Assembly: GCF_002980525.1 (NCBI RefSeq)
Contig: NZ_PVBQ01000008.1
Location: 124,001-188,000, forward strand
Length of the DNA stretch: 64,000 nt
Reading direction: 5' to 3'
Origin: Sphingobacterium haloxyli
Lineage (GTDB): Bacteria; Bacteroidota; Bacteroidia; Sphingobacteriales; Sphingobacteriaceae
Below, one piece after another: positions 26,325 to 37,300 of this stretch (within the stretch, counting starts at the first letter, position 1; each line of letters starts with the position of its first letter). The notes beneath the pieces were generated by a model. It worked only from the letters and a program-made list of their open reading frames with translations, was not told the origin of the DNA and ran no database searches. A program made the position numbers and the translations under genes.

Positions 26325-27203
26325 ATGTCGACTTACGAAGAAGGTTCACCTAGGAAGAAAACCAAGTCTGTTTATGTGTCAACGGTCATTAGTATCGCCT
26401 TAGTGCTACTCATGACAGGATTATTGGGTTTGATTCTGGTGCATGCTAAAAACCTATCAAAATACGTCAAAGAAAATATTGTCCTCAATATCATTGTAAA
26501 CGATAATGTAAATGAGGGGGATGTCTTGGCGATGCAAAAGGATCTTGAAAAAGACCCCTACGTACTGCGCACCGAGTATATTAGCAAGGAGTTGGCTGCA
26601 AAAAACCTGAAAGAAGATCTGGGCGAGGATTTCGTGGAATATTTGGGACACAATCCGCTATTGCCCTCTATTGACGTATACTTGAAGGAACAATATGCTA
26701 ACACAGACAGCATACAAACGTTTATTCAGAAATCCGCCAAAAACAGTCGGGTGAAAGAAGTGATCTATCAAGAATCGCTTATTGATATGGTCAATAAAAA
26801 CATCCGTATTATCGGTATCGTGGTATTAGGGTTCACCATTGTTCTATTGATCATTGCAGTAGCACTTATCAATAACACCATTCGTTTAGCCATCTATTCA
26901 CAAAGGTTCCTTATCAAGAGTATGCAACTTATCGGTGCGACAAAGAACTTCATACGTAAACCTTATCTCCTGTATGGTATATTTCACGGTTTACTAGGCG
27001 CTATGATAGCTATCCTATTATTGATATTTACCTTGCAATTCGCCCAAAAACAAATTCCTGATTTAGTATTTCTACGCAATTGGTACGAGTTTGGTGCGAT
27101 TTTCCTTATCGTGGTCGCTTTGGGAATTGTGATTTCCGGTTTTAGTACTTACTTCGCCGTCACAAAATATCTAAGAGCTAAATCACATAGTCTGTACAGG
27201 TAG
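26325..27203 (+). CDS. ftsX: Cell division protein FtsX (permease subunit)
   Basis: Inner-membrane protein of 292 aa that with the ATPase FtsE (not in this window) controls peptidoglycan hydrolases at the division site. A cytosolic N-terminus is followed by a first membrane helix (VISIALVLLMTGLLGLILVHA), a periplasmic domain (about 50-165) with LEKDPYVLRTEYISKELA, and three further helices. QLIGATKNFIRKPYL is the conserved cytosolic loop that meets the ATPase. It heads a tight run ftsX-DUF3098-uppP-truB-ribF on one strand. Confidence 0.92.
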   Translation: MSTYEEGSPRKKTKSVYVSTVISIALVLLMTGLLGLILVHAKNLSKYVKENIVLNIIVNDNVNEGDVLAMQKDLEKDPYVLRTEYISKELAAKNLKEDLGEDFVEYLGHNPLLPSIDVYLKEQYANTDSIQTFIQKSAKNSRVKEVIYQESLIDMVNKNIRIIGIVVLGFTIVLLIIAVALINNTIRLAIYSQRFLIKSMQLIGATKNFIRKPYLLYGIFHGLLGAMIAILLLIFTLQFAQKQIPDLVFLRNWYEFGAIFLIVVALGIVISGFSTYFAVTKYLRAKSHSLYR

Positions 27204-27272
27204 TCATGCATTATGTTATGAGTGATAAGAGCGTTAAACTGTAAATGTATATTAAATCACGAACAAAGAAAT

Positions 27273-27509
27273 ATGTCAGAAAAAAAACAACACCATACTT
27301 CACAGCCAAAATCCGGCTTTGTTTTTGAAAAAATAAACTATCAACTGTTTGCTGCTAGTGTCCTCGTGGTTGTGCTAGGTTTCATCCTCATGACAGGGAC
27401 CGAAGATATTTACAGCTTTACCAAGATAACGTTAGCCCCCTTGGTGATTGTCCTTGGATTCGCCTTGGGCTTTGTTGCTATTTTATACAAACCAAAAAAC
27501 AAAAAATAA
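27273..27509 (+). CDS. DUF3098 small membrane protein
   Basis: A 78-aa protein from ATG 27273 (the longer frame from 27222 is not supported). A polar N-terminus (MSEKKQHHTSQPKSGFVFEKINYQ) is followed by two membrane helices with GFILMTGTEDIYSF between them, the DUF3098 pattern. The family is usually found between ftsX and uppP in Bacteroidota, as here (69 and 6 bases away), pointing to a role in envelope growth or division; function unknown. Confidence 0.88.
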   Translation: MSEKKQHHTSQPKSGFVFEKINYQLFAASVLVVVLGFILMTGTEDIYSFTKITLAPLVIVLGFALGFVAILYKPKNKK

Positions 27510-27515
27510 TTAAGA

Positions 27516-28310
27516 ATGACCTATTTTCAGGCGATTGTCTTGGCAATCATTGAAGGATTAACGGAATTTTTACCTGTTTCCTCGACGGGTCATATAATTA
27601 TCGGAACGGCATTAATGGGGATGGAACCCTCTCCTTTTGTTAAGCTATTTACCATCGTTATACAGCTCGGCACCATTCTTTCTGTTTTAGTTTTATATTA
27701 CCGGCGGTTCTTCAGATCGCTAGATTTCTATTATAAGCTGGCCGTAGCCGCTATTCCTGCTTCGGTCCTCGGTCTAGCGCTCAACGATTTTATTGACGCT
27801 CTTCTAGAAAGTCCACTAATGGTTGCAGTGATGCTGGTTGTGGGCGGCATTATCTTATTATTTGTGGACAAATGGTTCAACAGGCCACAAATTGATAATT
27901 CAGACAATATCTCCTATAAACAGGCATTTATTATCGGCTGGTATCAATGCTTGGCGCTGATTCCAGGAACATCACGCTCGGCAAGCACCATTGTTGGCGG
28001 AATGACCCAGGCACTTACACGTAAAGCCGCTGCCGAGTTTTCTTTCTTTCTGGCCATCCCGATGATGTTAGGAGCCTCAGTTGTCAAACTCTATAAATTT
28101 ATTAACGAAGGACATGTTTTTACCGGTGAAGAAATAAACCTGCTCATTGTTGGTAACGTGGTCGGTTTTATTGTTGCTATTATCGCTATTAAAAGCTTTA
28201 TCAGCGTATTAACCAAATACGGTTTTAAAGCTTTTGGATGGTATCGTATCATCGTCGGGCTTACGATTATTGGATTACTACTGAGTGGACACAGTCTGGA
28301 AATTATATAA
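27516..28310 (+). CDS. uppP: Undecaprenyl-diphosphatase UppP/BacA
   Basis: Integral membrane phosphatase of 264 aa that recycles the undecaprenyl lipid carrier for peptidoglycan and O-antigen; overproduction gives bacitracin resistance. Motif I is EGLTEFLPVSSTGHIII (Glu13, Glu17), motif II is PGTSRSASTIVGGM near residue 155. Eight or so helices and the length are typical. Its stop codon abuts the truB ATG without a gap. Confidence 0.95.
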   Translation: MTYFQAIVLAIIEGLTEFLPVSSTGHIIIGTALMGMEPSPFVKLFTIVIQLGTILSVLVLYYRRFFRSLDFYYKLAVAAIPASVLGLALNDFIDALLESPLMVAVMLVVGGIILLFVDKWFNRPQIDNSDNISYKQAFIIGWYQCLALIPGTSRSASTIVGGMTQALTRKAAAEFSFFLAIPMMLGASVVKLYKFINEGHVFTGEEINLLIVGNVVGFIVAIIAIKSFISVLTKYGFKAFGWYRIIVGLTIIGLLLSGHSLEII

Positions 28311-29036
28311 ATGACAAACGCAGAAGAAACCGTATCTTCCCCATTCGATTTTGCAGGAGGCGAGGTTCTATTGGTTGACAAGCCTTTGGAATGGACAAGC
28401 TTTGACGTGGTTGGAAAGCTCCGCAATAGCATGAAACCTCAAAAAATTAAAGTAGGACACGCAGGTACGCTCGATCCCCTGGCAACAGGATTATTGATTA
28501 TCTGTACAGGTAAATTCACGAAAAGAATAGACTCCTTCCAAGCGGAAGACAAAGAGTATACCGGTGTCATTACGTTAGGCGCAACGACACCTTCCTACGA
28601 TTTGGAGACAGCTGTTGACCAAACATTTGACTATACACATCTCAACGATGCAGATATACACAAAACAACCCTACAATTCCTGGGCGCACTTGAGCAGTAT
28701 CCTCCTGCTCACTCCGCAATCAAAATAAAAGGCGAACGCGTGTACGAAAAAGCTCGCCGGGGCGAAGAAGTTGAGTTGAAAGCACGGCACATCACTATTA
28801 ACAGTTTTGAGATAGAGAAAATTGAAATGCCAGACGTGCATTTTAGGATCAGTTGCTCCAAAGGCACCTATATCCGCTCCATCGCACACGATTTTGGCAA
28901 GGCTTTAGGAATAGGCGCACATCTCAGTCAGCTCAGAAGAACCAAAAGCGGCAATTTTCATGTAGATGACGCTTGGAATTTGCAGGATTTAATTGAAAAA
29001 ATTAAATTACACAGGACAACGATTCAACAGCAATAG
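28311..29036 (+). CDS. truB: tRNA pseudouridine-55 synthase TruB
   Basis: Converts U55 of tRNA to pseudouridine. The 241-aa protein has [19 protein letters not shown], the catalytic motif [14 protein letters not shown] with Asp55, and later [19 protein letters not shown] and [16 protein letters not shown]. There is no C-terminal PUA domain, so it is the short form common in this phylum. Start ATG immediately follows the uppP stop. It is co-transcribed with ribF 21 bases downstream. Confidence 0.95.
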   Translation: MTNAEETVSSPFDFAGGEVLLVDKPLEWTSFDVVGKLRNSMKPQKIKVGHAGTLDPLATGLLIICTGKFTKRIDSFQAEDKEYTGVITLGATTPSYDLETAVDQTFDYTHLNDADIHKTTLQFLGALEQYPPAHSAIKIKGERVYEKARRGEEVELKARHITINSFEIEKIEMPDVHFRISCSKGTYIRSIAHDFGKALGIGAHLSQLRRTKSGNFHVDDAWNLQDLIEKIKLHRTTIQQQ

Positions 29037-29057
29037 ACAAACAACTAATCATAGATC

Positions 29058-30035
29058 GTGAAGATATATAAAAGTTTAGATGAGTTCGAACCACTTTCGA
29101 ATGCAGTTGTAACCATCGGTACATTTGACGGCGTGCATATTGGCCATCAAAAAATCTTATCCAAACTAAGGGAATGTGCAGCAGAAAGAAATGGCGAAAC
29201 TATCTTGCTGACCTTTTTTCCGCACCCTCGTCTAATTATCAATCCGAATGACGATAATTTGCGTCTTATTAATGATATAGAAGAGAAAACGCATCGTCTA
29301 GCCTTATCCGGAATTGACCACCTAATCATTACGCCCTTTACGCGAGACTTTTCTAATCAATCACCAGAAGAATACATCAGCAACGTTTTAGTTGGTCGGC
29401 TAGGTACAAAACAGATCGTGATTGGATACGATCATCATTTCGGCAAAGACAGACAGGGTTCTATCAAAGACCTGAAAGAGTTGGCCGACATATATGATTA
29501 TGCTGTTGAGCAGATTCCAGAACAAGATATTGAAGATGTTGCCGTGTCGTCTACCAAAATACGTGAATCCTTAATCAAAGGAGACATTGAAGCCGCCAAT
29601 AAATATTTAGGCTACACATTTGAATTAACGGGCACGGTCGTTCGTGGCGACCAAATCGGTCGAGAAATCGGTTTCCCGACAGCCAACCTCAATGTACACG
29701 AGGCCCATAAACTGATCCCTGCTTATGGGATCTATGCCGTGGAGGTAGAAATTTATGCTAACATGTCTACCGTTCATACTGGCGAGTACGTAGCTCCGCA
29801 GCCTGATCGTATAGCCAAAGGAATGGCGTATATTGGTACCCGCCCAACGGTGGATGGCATGAACCGAAAAATTGAAATTAATTTATTGGATTTTAAAGAT
29901 GATATATATGGTACCACACTGCGCGTGAAGTTCCTCAAATTTATTCGTCATGACCAGTGGTTTGATTCCCTGGAAGCGATGCAAAGCCAAATTAGGGAAG
30001 ACGAAAGAAAAATTCGAGCATACTTTGGAACGTGA
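29058..30035 (+). CDS. ribF: Bifunctional riboflavin kinase / FAD synthetase
   Basis: Makes FMN and FAD from riboflavin. The 325-aa protein starts at GTG 29058. The N-terminal FAD synthetase part has TIGTFDGVHIGHQKIL and YDHHFGKDRQGS; the C-terminal kinase part (from about 180) has the GREIGFPTANL motif and a conserved YIGTRPTVDGMNRKIEINLLDF stretch in two pieces. Length is standard. It ends the ftsX-uppP-truB-ribF run and is convergent with ispE (1 base between stops). Confidence 0.95.
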   Translation: MKIYKSLDEFEPLSNAVVTIGTFDGVHIGHQKILSKLRECAAERNGETILLTFFPHPRLIINPNDDNLRLINDIEEKTHRLALSGIDHLIITPFTRDFSNQSPEEYISNVLVGRLGTKQIVIGYDHHFGKDRQGSIKDLKELADIYDYAVEQIPEQDIEDVAVSSTKIRESLIKGDIEAANKYLGYTFELTGTVVRGDQIGREIGFPTANLNVHEAHKLIPAYGIYAVEVEIYANMSTVHTGEYVAPQPDRIAKGMAYIGTRPTVDGMNRKIEINLLDFKDDIYGTTLRVKFLKFIRHDQWFDSLEAMQSQIREDERKIRAYFGT

Positions 30036-30036
30036 T

Positions 30037-30852
30037 TTAAATCTCCGCTGGATAATACACCTGACCTAGATCATGTAACATCGTTAAATCGACGGGTTTC
30101 GGAAACACACCATACACAGCCGATCCGGAACCAGACATGGAAGCGTACATAGCTCCTTGCTCATAAAGCGCTAATTTGATTTCTCTTATCAAGGGATATT
30201 TGTCAAAGACGCCCTCTTCAAAGTCATTCTTAACATAGAACTTCCAGTCTTGAACAGGAAGATGCAGCACTTCCCTCAAGTCCTCTTTGGCAGGACTGGG
30301 TGTAACCTGTTGATAAGCAGCTGCAGTGGCAATATTTACGGGAGGCTTGACAAGTACCAAAAACTTATCCGACAGATCTATCGGAATAGGAAATAAATCT
30401 GTTCCGATTCCTTCGGCATAAGATGGTCTATTTTGAATAAAAAAGGGACAATCAGCCCCTAGTTTTGCGGCTTCATTTTCTAACTGTAGTGTCGAAAGCC
30501 CAATTTTAAACTTTTCATTGAGCATTTTTAATACGAATGCGCCATCTGAGGAACCTCCACCAAGTCCAGCTCCGTAAGGAATCTGTTTATGTAAATGGAT
30601 ATGTACGGGAGGTATACTAAACCTTTCTGAAAGTAAATGATATGCTCTTAAACACAGATTATTATCTTCTACTGGTAAATGTAAACCGGTAATTTCCAAT
30701 GTGGTGTTTAAATCAGCGCCGACAGCGGTGATTTCTATAATATCATATAACGGAAACGGATAAAAGACGGATTCCACTAAATGATAACCATCAGCACGCT
30801 TGCCGACGATGTTTAATCCAATATTGATTTTAGCGTTAGCAAATGAAATCAT
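30037..30852 (-). CDS. ispE: 4-diphosphocytidyl-2-C-methyl-D-erythritol kinase
   Basis: GHMP-family kinase in the non-mevalonate (MEP) isoprenoid pathway. From ATG 30852 the protein is 271 aa, MISFANAKINIGLNIVGKRADGYH; the 40 residues added by the longer open frame are not homologous in look and are Lys/Phe-rich. The ATP-binding motif is PYGAGLGGGSSDGAFVL. The C-terminal ASMSGSGSAVYGVF is the third GHMP motif. The presence of ispE shows use of the MEP pathway. A possible small gene lies just upstream. Confidence 0.94.
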   Translation of the reverse strand: MISFANAKINIGLNIVGKRADGYHLVESVFYPFPLYDIIEITAVGADLNTTLEITGLHLPVEDNNLCLRAYHLLSERFSIPPVHIHLHKQIPYGAGLGGGSSDGAFVLKMLNEKFKIGLSTLQLENEAAKLGADCPFFIQNRPSYAEGIGTDLFPIPIDLSDKFLVLVKPPVNIATAAAYQQVTPSPAKEDLREVLHLPVQDWKFYVKNDFEEGVFDKYPLIREIKLALYEQGAMYASMSGSGSAVYGVFPKPVDLTMLHDLGQVYYPAEI

Positions 30853-30865
30853 AATGCAATGATAC

Positions 30866-31042
30866 TTATTCTTCTTCTTTTTCCCCGTGAAAAAGAAGCA
30901 AAAACCTCGCCGCTTCGAATGTTTTACATTTGGGGATAGTGCTAAGAACGGGTTTGTACAGTTGTAAAACATTCGGATGCGGCATTTTAATATTAAGGGG
31001 AGGTCCTTGCAATTGTATGATCCTATTCTTAACCTTCTTCAT
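30866..31042 (-). CDS. Possible small protein upstream of ispE
   Basis: A 58-codon frame from ATG 31042 ends 13 bases before the ispE start on the same strand. It is basic, with MKKVKNRIIQLQGPPLNIK, MPHPNVLQLYKPVL and a KEEE end. I do not recognise it. The interval 30853-31179 (327 bases) contains nothing else I can identify apart from the upstream part of the PUL regulator promoter. The frame could be chance. Confidence 0.3.
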   Translation of the reverse strand: MKKVKNRIIQLQGPPLNIKMPHPNVLQLYKPVLSTIPKCKTFEAARFLLLFHGEKEEE

Positions 31043-31179
31043 TAAAAGCCACCGCCACGGCTTGGGCGACACAAAATCGTACTAAAAAAACCTTTGTTTA
31101 ATCTTGGCAGCAGGGTCCAAGGCAACTCTTGTTAGAAAGCGCTTGAGTTTGTAACTTGCGGTCATTGCAAAGGTATTGT

Positions 31180-34032
31180 ATGATGATTCGCACCATAAGT
31201 TTGTTATTTTGTTTACTTCTAGGCGTTTGCTGTTATGGACAATATATTTCGTCTATTGGAAGTCCGTATGTTCAGAATTATACCAAATCGCAATATAAGG
31301 CTGGAAATCAGAATTGGAGTGTTGATCAGGGAGCCGATGGCGTCATATATACCGCTAATGGCGACGGAATCATCGCATTCGATGGGGCTTATTGGGAAAC
31401 GTACCCCCTGAAAAACAAAATGGGCGCGCGAAGTGTAAAAGTAGCGAAAGATGGCAGGATATACACTGGAGGCAAACAGGAATTTGGATATTTTGAGAAA
31501 GAGAAGGGCAAGCTGCGGTATTATTCGCTGACCCATTTAGTAGAGCCAGACATTATACAGAACGACGAAATATGGAAAATTCTCTTCGTCGGTGATTCCG
31601 TCATCTTTCAATCATTCTCCAAATTTTATCTTTTGCACGAGAATAAAATAACAACGCACTATGGAAACGGGGAACCCTTTCTTTTTGCACATCAGGCAGG
31701 AGACCGCATTTGGGTAGAAAAGATTCCGGGCGGACTACATGCTTGGGAAGGCAGCGGTTTTACACCCTTAAAAACGCGTTTGAATAATGTGCTGGTGTTT
31801 CTCCCTTTCGATATAAACCATATACTTGTCGGAATAGCAAAAGAAGGGCTTTTTCTGTTAACCGAAGATGGAGAAGTTTCGCCTTGGCATCCCGAGTCCC
31901 AACTAAATCAACTTCTCAAAGAAGCGCAGATAAATAATGGCGTCAAGATAGATGACAATACATTTGCATTCGGTACGATAAAAAGTGGTATTTTCATTGC
32001 CGATAAATCGGGGAAAATACTTCAGCATATCCACAAACGCAATGGCCTTCAAAACAATACCGTACTCAGCATGGTATTGGATAAACAGGGAAATTTATGG
32101 GCAGGATTGGACAACGGCGTAGATCGAATTGAGATCAACTCCCCCTTTTATTATTACAACGATATCTTCGGAGCGTTGGGCACCGTATATGCTATCAAGG
32201 TGTTTCAAGACCGAATATACCTTGGAACCAATCAAGGCTTATTTTATAGCCCTTGGACGGCAGACAGCCATCTGCAACAACTCCAGTTTCGATTTATCCC
32301 CGATTCACAAGGGCAGGTTTGGTCGCTTGAGATACTCAATAACCAGCTCATTTGTGGCCATAATGACGGTACGTTTTTAGTCAAGGGTAATCGAATAGAG
32401 CGTATATCACGTTGGACCGGTGGTTGGCAGAACATCCAGCTTAGACCTAACGCACCTTTTTTCATCCAAGGAAATTATACTGGAATCGCTTTATTTGAAG
32501 ACCGGCAGGGTTGGCAGTTACATCACAGATTTGAAGAACCGAAACAGGCGGTCTTCAAACTTTACCCTTGGGATAATATGACATTTTGGGCGGTACTAAA
32601 CAATAGTATTAGGCTCTTAGAGCTGTCTACAGCGCAACCAACCATACGAACTTTAAAGACTTTTTCTTTTACGGCAGATTTCCCGAACGTCCGACGGATC
32701 ACGCCGGCGGATATTAGGGGCAATACAATTTTCGCTACCGATAAGGGCATTTTTACTTATGATAAGGTACTAGATAAATTCGCTGCGTACGACGACTTAA
32801 ACCATTCGCTCGGCTCTTTTGCAAATCCAACCAAGATAAAGCAACGGGACGACACAACGTATATCTTTATCAATAACGGCCGGTTTGCTTTGGTCGAATG
32901 GAAAGATAATGTTATCCGAATTGATTCTTCCACTTTTAATGGGCTGGAAAACATGGTCATGAAAGATTACGAAAATGTTGAATTTGCAGCAGACCGTTTT
33001 CTTTTCGCATTGGACAATGGATTTGTCGCCTATAATCCGTATTTTAGACATAACGTTGCTATTGAAAGACCAATCATTAAAGGATTACAGGACATTTCCA
33101 TGATGAGCAGTGATTCAGTTAGCTACCTAGAAATCGAGAAATCGATTCCGTACAAAAACAATAATATCCGTGTAATATTCTCTTCTCCATGGTATTCTAG
33201 TATCGCCTTGAAATATCAGTATCAATTGGAAGGGTATCAAAATAAGTGGTCAAACTCCTCCGAAATACCGTATATCGACTTTACAAATCTTTCTTGGGGA
33301 ACCTACACGTTTAAGGTAAGGGCAATAGCCGCTGACGGACGGATGTCCAGTGTCAGCCAGGTCACATTCGCCATCAAAGCGCCATTTTATCTGCAATGGC
33401 CAGCATTTCTACTATACATCATTAGTCTGGGTATAGTCTTCATCATTGTGCGACGTCGTATTATTGATAAGATAAAACAGGATAAGCTTCAGTTAAGGCA
33501 GAAACTTCGCCGGCGCCAAGAAGAACTATTACGTCGCGAAGCCGAACAGAATGAGAAGAAACTCATGCAGTTAAAAAATGAGCAATTGGAACTAAAATTG
33601 AGTCAAAAAAGCAGGGAGCTCGCAAACGTCGCTGCTAATATTGTCTACAAAAATGAATTATTGCACAATCTGCAAGACGAGCTTTTCAAACTGAAAGACA
33701 AGAACGGTAATAAACTCTCGGTTGACCAGTTACAAAAGGTAAACAAACTTATGGATAACGCGCGCAGTGATGAGCGCGACTGGGATATATTTGAAAAAAG
33801 TTTTAATGAATCGCACGAGAACTTCTTTAAAAAATTAAAAGCAGATTACCCTTCCTTATCCCCCAATGATCTAAAACTATGCGCGTATCTTCGGCTCAAC
33901 ATGTCTAGCAAAGACATTGCGTCCTTGCTCAATATAACTACCCGGGGCGTGGAGGTCAGGCGGTACCGTTTGCGTAAGAAGTTTGAGCTTCCAACGCATA
34001 AAAATTTAACGGAGTTCCTACTCGAACACTAA
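31180..34032 (+). CDS. PUL regulator: propeller sensor, Y_Y_Y domain, membrane helix, LuxR-type HTH
   Basis: One-component membrane regulator of 950 aa from ATG 31180. A signal peptide (MIRTISLLFCLLLGVCCYG) is followed by periplasmic propeller repeats (NWSVDQGADGVIYTANGDGIIAFDG in two parts, LDKQGNLWAGLDNGV), a Y_Y_Y domain (KYQYQLEGYQNKWSN, SWGTYTFKVRA), a membrane helix near 745-765, a long coiled coil, and a C-terminal helix-turn-helix (LSPNDLKLCAYLRLNMSS, NITTRGVEVRRYRLRKKF). No histidine kinase is present, so binding of an oligosaccharide must reach the DNA directly. It precedes the SusC/D operon on the same strand and is its likely activator. Confidence 0.88.
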   Translation: MMIRTISLLFCLLLGVCCYGQYISSIGSPYVQNYTKSQYKAGNQNWSVDQGADGVIYTANGDGIIAFDGAYWETYPLKNKMGARSVKVAKDGRIYTGGKQEFGYFEKEKGKLRYYSLTHLVEPDIIQNDEIWKILFVGDSVIFQSFSKFYLLHENKITTHYGNGEPFLFAHQAGDRIWVEKIPGGLHAWEGSGFTPLKTRLNNVLVFLPFDINHILVGIAKEGLFLLTEDGEVSPWHPESQLNQLLKEAQINNGVKIDDNTFAFGTIKSGIFIADKSGKILQHIHKRNGLQNNTVLSMVLDKQGNLWAGLDNGVDRIEINSPFYYYNDIFGALGTVYAIKVFQDRIYLGTNQGLFYSPWTADSHLQQLQFRFIPDSQGQVWSLEILNNQLICGHNDGTFLVKGNRIERISRWTGGWQNIQLRPNAPFFIQGNYTGIALFEDRQGWQLHHRFEEPKQAVFKLYPWDNMTFWAVLNNSIRLLELSTAQPTIRTLKTFSFTADFPNVRRITPADIRGNTIFATDKGIFTYDKVLDKFAAYDDLNHSLGSFANPTKIKQRDDTTYIFINNGRFALVEWKDNVIRIDSSTFNGLENMVMKDYENVEFAADRFLFALDNGFVAYNPYFRHNVAIERPIIKGLQDISMMSSDSVSYLEIEKSIPYKNNNIRVIFSSPWYSSIALKYQYQLEGYQNKWSNSSEIPYIDFTNLSWGTYTFKVRAIAADGRMSSVSQVTFAIKAPFYLQWPAFLLYIISLGIVFIIVRRRIIDKIKQDKLQLRQKLRRRQEELLRREAEQNEKKLMQLKNEQLELKLSQKSRELANVAANIVYKNELLHNLQDELFKLKDKNGNKLSVDQLQKVNKLMDNARSDERDWDIFEKSFNESHENFFKKLKADYPSLSPNDLKLCAYLRLNMSSKDIASLLNITTRGVEVRRYRLRKKFELPTHKNLTEFLLEH

Positions 34033-34246
34033 AAAACTACGTCATTATTACTACAAATAAATAGTGTACAACATACACCCACGCCGAATTCATGTGCAGG
34101 CACCATCACGATTTAACAACCTTTATTACAGCCAAATAGATAAAGATAGAATGCAACTTGTAGCAGATATACAACAATGAAGTAGTAATGTGAAACCGCT
34201 TTATTTTGCCATAGAACTAATACACCACATCTTTGTTAAGATTATA

Positions 34247-34272
34247 AACACTGTGTTACGATAACCTGTTAT
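34247..34272. promoter_or_regulatory. Paired palindromes upstream of the SusC gene
   Basis: The 275-base gap 34033-34307 contains AACACTGTGTT (34247-34257, perfect palindrome) and ATAACCTGTTAT (34261-34272, perfect palindrome with a 2-base centre), 3 bases apart and 36 bases before the SusC ATG. They are candidate regulator sites; I found no clear promoter hexamers here. Confidence 0.35.
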
Positions 34273-34307
34273 TGTGTCATAATTACAAACGTTAACAAAC
34301 TAGTTTT

Positions 34308-37300
34308 ATGAGGAAGTTATGTATACTTTTTTTGTTTTTAGCCTCCACCCTATCCTACGGATATGCGCAGGTTAAAACGGTAACCGGAACGGTAAAAGAC
34401 AGCCAGTCTTTAATTGGTCTTCCGGGAGTCACCATTTCTAAACCAGATGGAACAGGGACCCAGACAGATGCCGCTGGACGATTCTCTGTCGAAGTCGGAC
34501 CAGCAGATTCTCTAACTTTTCGCTTTATTGGTTACACACCACAGTCGGTTATGGTCGGTGACCAAGAAACATTGGATGTTTTCCTGATTAGCGAAGATCA
34601 AGCTCTAGAAGAGGTTGTGGTTATTGGTTATGGAACCCAAAAGAAAGCCGACTTGACGGGATCCATTAGCTCCCTTGGGGCAGATGAAATCATCAAGCAA
34701 CCCGCTATGTCCGCCATGCAATCCGTGCAGGGTAAGGCTGCGGGACTGAATATTGTCGCATCAGAAGCACCGGGTTCTGCTCCAAATGTTATTATCCGTG
34801 GCTTAGGTACCGCCCTAGGAGGAAGAAATCCATTATATATCGTTGACGGTATGCCTGTTGCAGACATCAACAACATTAACCCAGCGGACATTGAATCGAT
34901 GGATGTATTAAAAGATGCTTCTTCGGCATCTATATACGGTCTTCGCGCTGCCAATGGTGTTATTATTATCACTACAAAAAGAGGGAAGGCAGGATTCTTT
35001 CAAATTAGCTACGATAGTTATTCCGGAATCAAAAACGTTCTCAACCGCGTCAAAATGGCTAACGGCAATCAATTTGCGACATACGTAAATGAACACCTCT
35101 CAGCGTTGGGACAGGATTACTCCATCGCAGAAAATGGACAACACTATGAAACAGATTGGTACGATGAAATATTGAAAGCAGGTACTGTCTTCAATAATGC
35201 GGTTAATTTATCCGGCGGGTCTGAGAACATAGACTACTACTTAAGCTTCAATAACTTTACCGAAAATGGTATCATCGACGGCAATAAATTCGTCCGTAAT
35301 ACAATAAGAAACAATAACACTTATAAATTCCTAGACGAGCGCTTAAAGTTTCACCAGACATTGAATTTAACATTCACTGATAATGACATCAAACCCAATG
35401 GGGCATTTAATTCAGCCTATCGCCAAACCCCCATTACACCAGTATGGTATGAAAATGGCCGTGCCGGTCGTCCGATATTAAACGGTGCAACTGGGCTTAT
35501 GGATTATACAGGATCCGAGAGCCACGTATTAAACTCTATCGGCAACCCAGTTTACGATATAATGATGCATAATGAAATGCAAAAATCCACAACTATACAA
35601 GGCGGTTTCGAAGGCGAGTTTCAAATCACTGATTATTTGAAGATAAATTCAAGAGTTGGAGCCACTAAATATTATTTCAGAGGACGTAATTTTACAGATA
35701 CTAGAACCAACTGGCTAAATGGACATCCCACACGTACGGAAGCCGAGTTTGAACAATTTCGCTCCGACAATCCGGAATCTGCATCTTACGCCTATAACCG
35801 ACTTGGTGTACAACAGGAAGAAACATTCAGATGGGTATGGGAAAACTTCCTTACTTTTCAGAAAAGCTTTGGCGCTCATAATCTAGAAGCTATTCTAGGG
35901 ATGTCCAGAGAAAGGTTTGGTGCCGGAAACAGGATGGAAGGTGTTGGGTATGATTTACCTGAAAAAGAACAATACTGGAGCATTAACCTTGCTAATAGCG
36001 CGCCTAACTCTCCTTACCCTCGTACAATTAACCATAGAAGATTTACACCCCGCGCACTCGCATCCTATTTCGGGCGTGTACAATATAACTATGACAGCCG
36101 CTATTACTTTACCGCAACCATTCGAAGGGACGGTACAAGCGCATTTAGAGAGTCTGGCAACTATTGGGGGACTTTCCCTTCCTTTGGGGCTGCCTGGACC
36201 CTTAGTAATGAACCGTTTATGGCAGATGCAACCTGGGTGGACTTCCTGAAAATCAGGACCAACTGGGGGATGTTAGGAAATCAGGATATTCCGCTTAATG
36301 TGTCCCAAATCATCACATCGCCGGGTACCGATGGCGGCGCTGCGGAAAATACTTCCAATTATGTGTTTGGTCCCAGCCAGGAATTAGTTTACGGCGCGGC
36401 TTTTGGTACACCAGTCTTACCTGTAGGTTGGGAAATAACACACGAAACAGGAGTAGGTCTTGATTTTGGATTTCTAAACAATAATTTGACGGGCTCAATT
36501 GACTACTATCACAAACTGAATACCAATGTTATTTTGAATGTGGTACCTACTCTTTCATCTCCTTTTCAACAAAACTTTTATGCGCACGGCGGTAAAGTAT
36601 TGAATCAAGGTATTGAAATGGTCGTAAACTGGAATAAGGCTATCAATGAAAACTTCTCCTACAACATCGGCGCTAATTATGCGTATAACGAGAATGAGGT
36701 TACGGAAGTCGAACCGGCATACGATAGGGCGATTGGCGGAAGTTTAGCAAATGGTCAGATTACCAAACAACTTCGTGTAGGACAACCGATTTATGGCTGG
36801 TGGATGTGGGAAGCTGATGGCGTGTGGCAGAACGAGCAAGAAATCGCTGAAAACGCTAAATATGGTGATCCTATTCCGGGTCATTTACGTTATAAAGATC
36901 AAGATGGGGACGGCGCGATCGACAACAGGGACAAGGTTTTCTTTGGTTCTTATCTTCCAACTTCAACTTATGGTATCAACCTTGGTGTCAACTATAAAGC
37001 TATTGATTTTTCGATCTATGGTTATGGGGTAGCCGGCAATATGATTTACAATGCATTAAAAGGCACCCGAATTGATGGCGGCGAAAATATTGCGGAACAA
37101 ACGTTTAAGGAACGTTGGACTGGAAACGGTTCCACCAATATACATCCAGGTGCGGCACGCGATTCCTATGCTTCCAGCTACTATTTAGAGTCCGGAAGTT
37201 ACTTCAGAATTAACAACATCACTTTAGGGTATACTTTTGAGAGGTTATACTCCAATAGTTCTAATCTTAGAGTCTATTTATCAGCACAGAATCCGTTTAT

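Noticed and set aside
30853..30972. Extension of ispE by 40 residues
   Set aside because: The added residues are Lys/Phe/Cys-rich and unrelated to the GHMP family; ATG 30852 gives the usual start.
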